From: Candidatus Margulisiibacteriota bacterium
GTDB taxonomy: Bacteria > Margulisbacteria > Termititenacia > Termititenacales > Termititenacaceae
NCBI GenBank assembly: GCA_031279305.1
Contig: JAITIS010000080.1
Coordinates: 1-21,733 of the forward strand
Direction: 5' to 3'
DNA: 21,733 nucleotides
The notes under the pieces were generated by a model. That model ran no database searches. It had not been told where the DNA came from and worked only from the letters and a program-made list of their open reading frames with translations. This document shows, piece by piece, positions 13,469 to 19,720 of the stretch; the first letter of the stretch is position 1, and every line of letters starts with the position of its first letter. Position numbers and translations under genes: made by a program.

Positions 13469-13548
13469 GAAAAAATTATCCGGCGGGGACAAAATTTCCC
13501 GTCAGTTCTGCAAAAATTCAAAATTTGACCAAATTTTTAAGAAAACAC

Positions 13549-13602
13549 TTGACACCATATATATAGTGTGCTATTATACGCGAACCACACTAAATACGGG
13601 TT
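13549..13602 (+). promoter_or_regulatory. nrdD promoter with NrdR box
   Basis: TTGACA (13549-13554) and TATTAT (13572-13577) are 17 bases apart. The spacer is filled by ACCATATATATAGTGT (13554-13569), which agrees with the NrdR-box consensus acaCwAtATaTwGtgt at 14 of 16 positions. A weaker, partly matching box begins near 13585 (CACACTAAATAC), about three helical turns downstream, as is usual for paired NrdR boxes. A repressor bound here would cover the promoter core. nrdR itself lies in the same gene cluster. Confidence 0.75.
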
Positions 13603-13704
13603 TTTACGCAATTTATAGGCAATAAACGAGTGGTCGCTGGAAACAGGGGGATTTCTTGAGGGGCAAATGGTCTCTGAAAGCGCTTATTCTTAAATGGAGG
13701 ATAT

Positions 13705-15723
13705 ATGGTGGAAGTAAAAGTCAAGGAGATCAGAAAAAGAAACGGGCATATCGTCGGGTTTGCCCGCGCTAAAATCACCAGCGCGATTTTCAAAGCGGCT
13801 AAGGCGATCGGCGGTCACGACCGGAGTATTTCCGAGCAGCTGACCGATCAGGTGGTGGAGCGGCTCAATCAGCAGTTTCACGAGCGCTCCATTCCGGCGG
13901 TCGAGGAAATACAGGACATCGTCGAGCAAGTGTTGATCAAATCCGGCCACGCCAAAACCGCCAAAGCCTACATACTCTACCGCGAGCAGCGCGAGCGCAA
14001 ACGCGACGCGCAGTCCACTTTTGTCGAGGTGAAAAACGCCGTGGATGAATATATGGAAAAAACCGACTGGCGCGTCTATGAGAACAGCAACTCGGATTTT
14101 TCTTTTTCCGGCTTGATGTCGCATATCTCCGGCAAGATCATCGCCAACTATGCCCTGCACGAAATGTATCCCAAAGCTATCGCCGACGCGCACCGCTGCG
14201 GCGCGCTCCATATTCACGATCTGAGCCACGCTATCGTCGCTTATTGCTGCGGCTGGTCGCTGAAAAACCTGATTAAAAAAGGCTTTGGCGGCGTCCGGCA
14301 TAAAATCTGTTCCCTGCCGCCCAAGCATCTGGATGTGGTGGTTATCCAGATGGTTAATTTTTTGGGTTCTCTGCAAATGGAGCACGCCGGCGCGCAGGCT
14401 TTTAGCTCGCTGGACACGCTGCTGGCCCCTTTTGTCCGCACGGATAAGCTCAGCTACAAACAGGTAAAACAGCAGATGCAGAAATTTATTTTTTCGCTCA
14501 ATGTGCCGAGCCGCTGGGGCTGCCAGCCGCCTTTTACCAATGTGACTCTCGATTGGTGCTGCCCGGAGGATATGCAGCACGAGCCGGCTATCGTGGGCGG
14601 CGAGCCGCAGGATTTTACCTACGGCGACTGTCAGGCCGAGATGGATATGCTCAATAGAGCTTTCATCGAGGTCTATCTGGAGGGCGACGCGGACAGCCGG
14701 CCGTTTTTTTATCCGATCCCGACTTACAATATCACCAAAGATTTCAACTGGGACAACGAAAACGCCAATCTTTTGTTTAAGCTGACGGCCAAATACGGCG
14801 TGCCGTATTTTCAAAATTTTGTGAATTCCTCGCTCAAACCCAGCGATGTGCGCTCGATGTGCTGCCGTCTCCAGCTGGATTTGAAGGCGCTCAAAAACAA
14901 AACCGGCGGCCTGTTCGGCGCGGGGGAGCAGACCGGTTCGGTCGGCGTGGTGACGCTCAACCTGCCGCGTTTGGGCTACACTTCTGAAAACAAAGAGCAG
15001 TTTCGGGAAAAACTCGGCGCGGTGATGGATCTGGCCAGGGATTCGCTGGAGATCAAGCGGCAGGTCGTGGAAGCCAATCTCCGCAAGGGCCTGATGCCTT
15101 TTACCCGCGCCTATCTGGGCTCTTACGATCAGCATTTCTCGACGATCGGCATCAACGGTATGCACGAGGCCCTGCTCAATCTGCTCGGCCCCGACCGGGG
15201 CATCAACACGCCGGAAGGCAAAGCCGTTGCCGTGGAGACGCTGCATTTTATGCGGGAAAAATTAACCCAGTATCAGGAAGAGACCGGGCATCTCTACAAT
15301 CTGGAAGCCGCGCCCTGCGAATCCGCGACTTACCGTTTTGCCCTGCGCGACCGCGAGCAGTTCCCCGGCATTATCCAGTCCGGCACGCCGGAGTCGCCGT
15401 ACTACACCAATTCGACCCATTTGCCGGTGAGCGCCACCGCGGATATTTTTGAGGCGCTGGATCATCAGGACGAACTGCAGGCGCTGTACACCGGCGGCAC
15501 GGTGGTGCACGGTTTTATCGGCGAGAAAATCGACGATCCAGAGGTATGCAAACGGCTGGTCAAGAAAATCGCCGAGAATTACCGCCTGCCCTATTTCACG
15601 GTGACGCCGACTTTCTCGATCTGTCCGGAGCACGGCTATATTTCCGGCGCGCATCACAAATGCAACCATATCGTGGAGCGGTTAATGGAGAACGAAAAAC
15701 AGCCGGAACTGGCGACCGCTTAA
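13705..15723 (+). CDS. nrdD: Anaerobic ribonucleoside-triphosphate reductase, large part
   Basis: This is a class III ribonucleotide reductase, which makes dNTPs without oxygen using a glycyl radical. An N-terminal ATP-cone (residues ~3-95) for allosteric control is followed by the ten-stranded barrel. It carries LHIHDLSHAIVAYCCGW (C181, C182) and the finger-loop SMCCRLQLDL (C386, C387), then GGLFGAGEQTGSVGVVTLNL. At 672 residues it ends oddly. After SICPEHGYISGAHHKC (C640, H643, C653) it diverges into a short tail, and the glycyl-radical segment that should follow is missing. That segment is encoded 40 bases downstream as its own gene. GGAGG precedes the ATG. The leader also holds an 8-codon mini-ORF (13667-13693). 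Confidence 0.93.
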   Translation: MVEVKVKEIRKRNGHIVGFARAKITSAIFKAAKAIGGHDRSISEQLTDQVVERLNQQFHERSIPAVEEIQDIVEQVLIKSGHAKTAKAYILYREQRERKRDAQSTFVEVKNAVDEYMEKTDWRVYENSNSDFSFSGLMSHISGKIIANYALHEMYPKAIADAHRCGALHIHDLSHAIVAYCCGWSLKNLIKKGFGGVRHKICSLPPKHLDVVVIQMVNFLGSLQMEHAGAQAFSSLDTLLAPFVRTDKLSYKQVKQQMQKFIFSLNVPSRWGCQPPFTNVTLDWCCPEDMQHEPAIVGGEPQDFTYGDCQAEMDMLNRAFIEVYLEGDADSRPFFYPIPTYNITKDFNWDNENANLLFKLTAKYGVPYFQNFVNSSLKPSDVRSMCCRLQLDLKALKNKTGGLFGAGEQTGSVGVVTLNLPRLGYTSENKEQFREKLGAVMDLARDSLEIKRQVVEANLRKGLMPFTRAYLGSYDQHFSTIGINGMHEALLNLLGPDRGINTPEGKAVAVETLHFMREKLTQYQEETGHLYNLEAAPCESATYRFALRDREQFPGIIQSGTPESPYYTNSTHLPVSATADIFEALDHQDELQALYTGGTVVHGFIGEKIDDPEVCKRLVKKIAENYRLPYFTVTPTFSICPEHGYISGAHHKCNHIVERLMENEKQPELATA

Positions 15724-15763
15724 AAAAAATAAAAAAGTTAGAAAGAAAAGGAGGGGAGAAATT

Positions 15764-15907
15764 ATGGCAAAAACAGAAACAAAGGCCTGCGGCAAAACAA
15801 CCGAGGTGTATTCACGCATCGTTGGCTATTTCCGCCCGGTGTCCAACTGGAACAAAGGCAAACAGCAGGAATTCGCCGACCGCAAAACCTACGAGGTGGC
15901 AAAGTAA
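15764..15907 (+). CDS. Separate glycyl-radical peptide of NrdD, 47 aa
   Basis: This short gene encodes what is normally the NrdD C-terminus: ACGKTTEVYSRIVGYFRPV (Gly21 is the predicted radical site in RIVGY), then SNWNKGKQQEFADRKTYEV. It has its own ATG and a very strong site (AGGAGGGGAG), and the 40-base gap from nrdD is A-rich and non-coding. It is therefore a true split gene rather than a sequencing frameshift. Cys9 matches the last cysteine of the zinc knuckle that precedes this segment in full-length enzymes. NrdG (16227) should generate the radical on this peptide, which must bind NrdD to form the active site. The principle resembles GrcA/YfiD as a detached radical domain for pyruvate formate-lyase. 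Confidence 0.88.
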   Translation: MAKTETKACGKTTEVYSRIVGYFRPVSNWNKGKQQEFADRKTYEVAK

Positions 15908-15970
15908 GCGGAGCGAATGTTTTGGACGCAATCCCCCCGCGCGCCTGCTGGCTATTAAGATGGAGCGACT

Positions 15971-16213
15971 ATGATACTGTACAGCAAACCGGACTGTGAT
16001 AAATGCGAGGATATTAAAAAGCTGTTAAAAAAACAGAACGTGGCTTTTGAGGAGCGCTCCACGGGCGATCCGGCGGTCAAGGCCGAGGCTCTGGCTTTGC
16101 TGGCCGATCGTCCCGACGCTGTGCTGCCAGTTATTAAATTTGACGACGGGCGCGTGGTCAGCAATGATATGGGGCTGTACCGCGAATTGAAAGTCACCGG
16201 TGTATTGAAGTAA
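15971..16213 (+). CDS. Glutaredoxin-like thiol redox protein, 80 aa
   Basis: The protein begins MILYSKPDCDKCEDIKKLL, with a CxxC redox site (C9, C12) after the first strand. The cis-Pro region (AVLPVIKFDDG) and VVSNDMGLYREL complete a minimal thioredoxin fold. It is a NrdH/glutaredoxin-type electron donor. Its place between the radical peptide and nrdG suggests it reduces NrdD, as known for the redoxin-dependent NrdD2 group, instead of formate. The ATG follows a GGAG site. It lies 63 bases after the radical peptide and 13 before nrdG, within one operon. Confidence 0.85.
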   Translation: MILYSKPDCDKCEDIKKLLKKQNVAFEERSTGDPAVKAEALALLADRPDAVLPVIKFDDGRVVSNDMGLYRELKVTGVLK

Positions 16214-16226
16214 CGCGGGAGGGTTT

Positions 16227-16931
16227 ATGCCAGTTATCAAAGGCCTGCAAAAAACCACGCTGATTGATTATCCAGGCAAGATCGCCGCTACGGTTTTTAC
16301 CGCCGGCTGTAATTTTCGCTGCGTGTTCTGCCACAATACCGCGCTGGTCAATGCCGGGGAGAGTTCTCTGCCGGAGATCGATCCGGACGAGCTGCTGGCT
16401 TATTTTCAAAAACGGCTCAAACAGCTGGAAGGCGTCTGTATTTCCGGCGGCGAGCCAACCCTGCATGCCGATCTGCCGGATTTTATCCGCCGGATAAAAG
16501 CCCTGGGGCTGGCCGTAAAACTGGACACCAACGGCACCAATCCGGCGATGTTAAAAAAACTTTTTGTGGACGATCTGCTGGACTACGTGGCGATGGACAT
16601 CAAGGGGCCGCTGGAGCTGTACCCCCGGATCGTCAATACAGAGATAGACGCGGAAAAAATTACGGACAGCATCGAGCTCATTATGCAAAGCGGCGTCGCG
16701 TATGAATTTCGCACGACTGTCCTGCCGGCTTTTCTCGATGAGGAAAATTTTATCCGGGTCGCCGGAATGATCAACGGCGCGGACTGCTACTATCTCCAGC
16801 AGTTCCACGCCGGGGAGCAGCTGCTCAATCCGGATTATCAACAAGCCGGCTCTTATTCCGCGGGACAGCTTAATCTTTTTGCCGGCAAATTCGGGCCTTT
16901 TGTCAAAAAAGTGGCGGTGCGCGGCCTGTGA
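16227..16931 (+). CDS. nrdG: Anaerobic RNR activating radical SAM enzyme
   Basis: NrdG uses a [4Fe-4S] cluster and S-adenosylmethionine to create the glycyl radical. The start MPVIKGLQKTTLIDYPGK and the cluster motif AGCNFRCVFCHN (C28, C32, C35) fit the TIGR02495-type activase. The SAM-binding ISGGEPTL and the DTNGTNP and DIKGPL strands follow. At 234 residues it is the longer TIM-barrel form rather than the ~155-residue E. coli type. GGGAGGG lies just before the ATG. Its substrate here would be the separate 47-residue peptide. Confidence 0.93.
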   Translation: MPVIKGLQKTTLIDYPGKIAATVFTAGCNFRCVFCHNTALVNAGESSLPEIDPDELLAYFQKRLKQLEGVCISGGEPTLHADLPDFIRRIKALGLAVKLDTNGTNPAMLKKLFVDDLLDYVAMDIKGPLELYPRIVNTEIDAEKITDSIELIMQSGVAYEFRTTVLPAFLDEENFIRVAGMINGADCYYLQQFHAGEQLLNPDYQQAGSYSAGQLNLFAGKFGPFVKKVAVRGL

Positions 16932-16934
16932 GGG

Positions 16935-16940
16935 TATAAT
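16935..16940 (+). promoter_or_regulatory. TATAAT -10 box of nrdR
   Basis: TATAAT lies six bases before the nrdR ATG, in the 15-base gap after nrdG, with no ribosome-binding site. It implies that nrdR can be transcribed alone as a leaderless message besides any read-through from nrdG. TGGCGG, 17 bases upstream, is a poor -35 box. Confidence 0.55.
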
Positions 16941-16946
16941 CGATTT

Positions 16947-17393
16947 ATGAAATGTCCTTTTTGCGGCAAAGATCAGGATAAGGTGATCGAGTCCCGCACG
17001 ACCAATGAAGGCGAGATCATCCGCCGCCGCCGGCTCTGCGAGAAATGCGGCGGACGCTTCACTTCGTATGAGCGCATCGAGCCGCGCGCCACTTTTGTCA
17101 TCAAAAAAGACGGCCGCCGCGAGCCTTATGACCGCGAGAAAATCAAAAAAGGCCTGCTGCGCGCAGTGGAAAAACGCCCGATCCCGATGGAAAAAATCGA
17201 ACAGGTGCTGCAAAATATCGAGCACAAAATCCCCTACAATAATGAAAGCGAGGTCTCCAGCGATCAGCTGGGGCGGCTGGTGATGGAAGAGCTGGAAAAA
17301 CTCGATCCCGTGGCTTACGTGCGTTTCGCCTCGGTGTACCGCGAGTTCAAGAGCGTAAACGAGTTTGTCGAGGAAATCAAAACTTTGAAATAA
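16947..17393 (+). CDS. nrdR: Transcriptional repressor NrdR
   Basis: NrdR represses ribonucleotide reductase genes when dATP is high. The N-terminal zinc ribbon (C3, C6, C31, C34; MKCPFCG and LCEKCGGRFTSYER) binds DNA. The rest is an ATP-cone (about residues 49-139) including FVIKKDGRREPYDREKIKKG and PVAYVRFASVYREF. At 148 residues it has the normal length. Its target is very likely the box at the nrdD promoter at 13554. It ends one base short of the convergent XRE gene. Confidence 0.96.
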   Translation: MKCPFCGKDQDKVIESRTTNEGEIIRRRRLCEKCGGRFTSYERIEPRATFVIKKDGRREPYDREKIKKGLLRAVEKRPIPMEKIEQVLQNIEHKIPYNNESEVSSDQLGRLVMEELEKLDPVAYVRFASVYREFKSVNEFVEEIKTLK

Positions 17394-17394
17394 A

Positions 17395-17730
17395 TTATTT
17401 GCGGGTTTTGCGGTAGGCCGTGAGCATTTCCAGCAAGAATTCTTTTTTATCATTGTCCAGCGCGTTGATATTTTCAGACAACGCCTTGGTATAAACCGGC
17501 GCAAAACGCGGAGCGTCGTCCCTGAACCAAAAATCCATAGCAATGCCTAGATTGTCCGAAATGCGCTGCAGAACATCCAGCCGCACATAGCGCCGGCCTT
17601 TTTCGATCAGGCAGTAATGCGCGTAGTCCAAACCGCATTCTATGGCCATCTGCCAGAGCGAATATTTGAGCTTGGCGCGGATGACCTTTAGCTTGTCGCC
17701 GATAACTTTCCGAATATCCTGTTGAGGCAT
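17395..17730 (-). CDS. XRE-family helix-turn-helix regulator, 111 aa
   Basis: The N-terminal ~70 residues form a Cro/CI-type HTH: IRKVIGDKLKVIRAKLKYSL, then LWQMAIECGLDYAHYCLIEKG, then VRLDVLQRISDNLGIAMDFW. The C-terminal ~35 residues (SENINALDNDKKEFLLEMLTAYRKTRK) look helical and may dimerise. AAGGA precedes the ATG. It is divergent from the three adhesin-like genes across a 199-base AT-rich region and probably controls them and itself. Its 3' end abuts nrdR convergently. Confidence 0.85.
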   Translation of the reverse strand: MPQQDIRKVIGDKLKVIRAKLKYSLWQMAIECGLDYAHYCLIEKGRRYVRLDVLQRISDNLGIAMDFWFRDDAPRFAPVYTKALSENINALDNDKKEFLLEMLTAYRKTRK

Positions 17731-17749
17731 AGTTAATTTCCTTAATATT

Positions 17750-17769
17750 TAATAAATCATAATTTATTA
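17750..17769. promoter_or_regulatory. Candidate operator of the XRE regulator
   Basis: TAATAAAT and ATTTATTA are perfect 8-base inverted arms separated by CATA. They lie about 20 bases upstream of the XRE start, where its own promoter should be. The position suits autoregulation, but the AT-rich context makes chance palindromes common. Confidence 0.35.
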
Positions 17770-17810
17770 TGTATAATTGAACTAAGTATAAATAAATATA
17801 AAAAATTATG

Positions 17811-17839
17811 TTGAAATATACATAAAATTTAGGTACAAT
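17811..17839 (+). promoter_or_regulatory. Promoter of the adhesin-like gene cluster
   Basis: TTGAAA (17811-17816) and TACAAT (17834-17839) are 17 bases apart. The expected start near 17846 leaves a leader of about 85 bases before ATG 17930, which follows a GGGGGG site. Confidence 0.55.
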
Positions 17840-17929
17840 TGGTTGGTTATCCAGTTTGAGATTTAAGAATAGAGCGAGACTAAGGGCGGATTAGGGGCGG
17901 CGGTTTATTTTTTTTTAGCGGGGGGCATA

Positions 17930-18253
17930 ATGGCAGTTGATTACTCAGGGAGCTACAACGGCATCGCCAGCGGCGGAGAGATCACGGCCGCAAATATGAC
18001 CGCCGCCCTGAATTTGCTGGAAAAAGTCGCGCACAAAACTGCCGATCTGGCGAGTCGCCCATCTTCGGAAGATGCCTATCCTACAGCTAAAGCGGTTTAT
18101 GACCAGGCTGATGGCAAGCGGCTGGAGAGCACGCGGAACAAAGTGCAGTCTATCCACGCGGCCAGCGACGATACTGTTTACTCCTCAACGCAGGCTTTAT
18201 ATGGCGCGCTGGTCGAGTTGAGAGGCTGGCTAAACTGCGGGGGAGCGATTTAG
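17930..18253 (+). CDS. Tail-fibre/adhesin-like protein A, 107 aa
   Basis: The first of three paralogues starts MAVDYSGSYNGIASGGEITA. It has a YSGxYxG opening, a helix ending in EKVAHKTADL, and two copies of a YPSAxAVYD-type motif (DAYPTAKAVYDQ and DTVYSSTQALYGAL) joined by a Lys-rich linker. This motif is known from phage tail and other trimeric fibre proteins. No signal peptide is present, which fits a phage-like or contractile particle component better than a Sec-exported adhesin. Function is inferred from this resemblance. The next gene follows after three bases. Confidence 0.7.
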   Translation: MAVDYSGSYNGIASGGEITAANMTAALNLLEKVAHKTADLASRPSSEDAYPTAKAVYDQADGKRLESTRNKVQSIHAASDDTVYSSTQALYGALVELRGWLNCGGAI

Positions 18254-18256
18254 CTT

Positions 18257-19288
18257 ATGGCCTACAGCGGCGCTTACAGCGGCATAGAACAATACAAACC
18301 GCTTAGAGCGGCCGATATAGAAAACGCGCTGAACAAAATGGAAAAAGTGCAGTACAAGCTGGCCTCTCTGGATGGTCTGAGCAGTGGCGATCCGCGCATC
18401 AATGATTATTATCCCTCGGCGCGGTTGATGTATGATATATTGACGACCAAAGAAAAGACGGCGAACAAAACCGCCGTCATATCCGGCGCGTCGACAGACG
18501 ATCAGTATCCATCCACGCGGGCTTTGTACAATACGATCCGGGATATCAAGAACGCCACCAGAGTTCGCGCGTTTGGCTGCGTCAAGACGGTTCAGACTTT
18601 TACCGCGCCAGTTTCCGGAACGTATGCATTACAAGTGTTTGGCGGCGGCGGCGGCAACGACGACGGCCCTGGCGGGTTTGGCGGCTATGCCCACGGGTTT
18701 ATATATCTCGCCGCAGGAACGATCCTTTATATCTGCGTGGGCGGCGCGGGAACATCTAATACAAGCGGTGGTTATGGCAGTGGCGGATATAATGGCGGTG
18801 GAGATGCCGGACCCAGCGCCTATAGCGGCGGCGGCGGCGGCGCGACGCATATTGCCACTGTTAATAAAGGCGTGCTGGCTAATTATGCGAACTATAAAGG
18901 AAACGTATTGATCGTGGCCGGCGGCGGTGGTGGCGGAGGTAATAATAAATCAGCCGGCGGCCACGGCGGCGGCATCAATAATACCCCGAATGGCTCTGCC
19001 GGCGGCGGCGCCAGTGGAGGAACTCAAACAGCAGGCGGCACCGGAGGCGGCACCGGTAATAGTAAAAGTGGTTGGGCCGGCTCGTTTGGTCAGGGCGCGC
19101 ATCATAGCTCTGGTGATGGCGGCGGTGGCGGTGGCGGCTGGTATGGCGGCGGCGCCTCTGCTTATGATAGGGGCGGCGGCGGTGGTTCTAGTTATATCAA
19201 TACAGCTCGGCTCAGTAACCCCATTTTTGATGTCGGGACTTCGAGCGCTTCCGCTGGCCAAGCAATAATTACAATACCTGGGGTGTAA
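18257..19288 (+). CDS. Adhesin-like protein B with Gly-rich domain, 343 aa
   Basis: Residues 1-100 repeat the module of protein A: YSGAYSGIEQY, a helix ending EKVQYKLASL, then NDYYPSARLMYDIL and DDQYPSTRALYNTI. A beta segment follows (VQTFTAPVSGTYALQVFGGG), with GGFGGYAHGFIYLAAGTILY, and then some 170 residues rich in Gly runs broken by Asn, Ser and Tyr. The chain ends in a short strand (QAIITIPGV). This layout matches glycine-rich sandwich domains of phage adhesins and of ALK-type receptors, which form polyglycine-II helices. It is probably the distal receptor-binding part of a fibre. GGGGGAG precedes the ATG. Polyglycine-coding GGC/GGT repeats make the gene prone to slippage. Confidence 0.75.
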   Translation: MAYSGAYSGIEQYKPLRAADIENALNKMEKVQYKLASLDGLSSGDPRINDYYPSARLMYDILTTKEKTANKTAVISGASTDDQYPSTRALYNTIRDIKNATRVRAFGCVKTVQTFTAPVSGTYALQVFGGGGGNDDGPGGFGGYAHGFIYLAAGTILYICVGGAGTSNTSGGYGSGGYNGGGDAGPSAYSGGGGGATHIATVNKGVLANYANYKGNVLIVAGGGGGGGNNKSAGGHGGGINNTPNGSAGGGASGGTQTAGGTGGGTGNSKSGWAGSFGQGAHHSSGDGGGGGGGWYGGGASAYDRGGGGGSSYINTARLSNPIFDVGTSSASAGQAIITIPGV

Positions 19289-19666
19289 ATGGCTACAAAT
19301 GTGCGCGATAGCTATAGCGGTAATTATGACGGCGTCGCCAGCGGCCGCTCGGTCACCGCGGCAGGTATGACCGCGCTGTTAAACTCCTGCGAAAAAGTGG
19401 CATATAAACTGACTGCCTATCCCTACGCCGACGGCGTTGGCGATACAGTCTATCCATCTGCGCTGGCCGTCAGGGATTTGCTAGGTTTTGATGACGCTTC
19501 CGAAAATGTTGCCAACAAAGTAAAAAGCGCCGATACCGACAACTTTATGAGCGATGCGACGGCGCGCTCCGCGACCAAATATCCCTCGGCTAAACTGGTT
19601 TATGCTACGATATTAAAAATGTATCGGGACGCCAAAGGCGCGGCCAATGCCGCGTGGCCAATCTAA
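19289..19666 (+). CDS. Tail-fibre/adhesin-like protein C, 125 aa
   Basis: The third paralogue starts directly after the stop of protein B. It has YSGNYDGVASGRSVTAAGMT, then NSCEKVAYKLTAY, then two repeats, DTVYPSALAVRDLL and TKYPSAKLVYATI. It is closest to protein A. A linker of ~25 residues separates the repeats. No export signal is visible. It is probably a small partner subunit or an alternative tip of the same structure. A 54-base gap separates it from glmS. Confidence 0.7.
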   Translation: MATNVRDSYSGNYDGVASGRSVTAAGMTALLNSCEKVAYKLTAYPYADGVGDTVYPSALAVRDLLGFDDASENVANKVKSADTDNFMSDATARSATKYPSAKLVYATILKMYRDAKGAANAAWPI

Positions 19667-19705
19667 TAAAAATCTCAAAAATAGATTTTCCGGTTTTGCC
19701 TGTGT

Positions 19706-19711
19706 TATGAT
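19706..19711 (+). promoter_or_regulatory. Probable -10 box of glmS
   Basis: TATGAT ends nine bases before the glmS ATG and no ribosome-binding site lies between, so the leader would be two or three bases at most. AAAATCT and AGATTTT, seven bases apart just upstream (19670-19690), form a weak AT-rich inverted repeat. Confidence 0.45.
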
Positions 19712-19720
19712 ACACCCCTA

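Noticed and set aside
13690..15246. 518-codon minus-strand frame antisense to nrdD
   Set aside because: It is long but is the reverse complement of conserved nrdD codons, with no start signals or recognisable motif.
15546..15974. 142-codon plus-strand frame over the nrdD end and the radical peptide
   Set aside because: It is an alternative frame of real genes; the NrdD tail and the RIVGY peptide lie in other frames with proper start sites.
16551..17543. 330-codon minus-strand frame across nrdG, nrdR and the XRE gene
   Set aside because: It is antisense to the conserved nrdG and nrdR and overlaps the XRE gene in another frame; it is a shadow.
19667..19720. glmS ribozyme upstream of glmS
   Set aside because: The gap is only 54 bases and the apparent leader a few bases, too short for the ribozyme.
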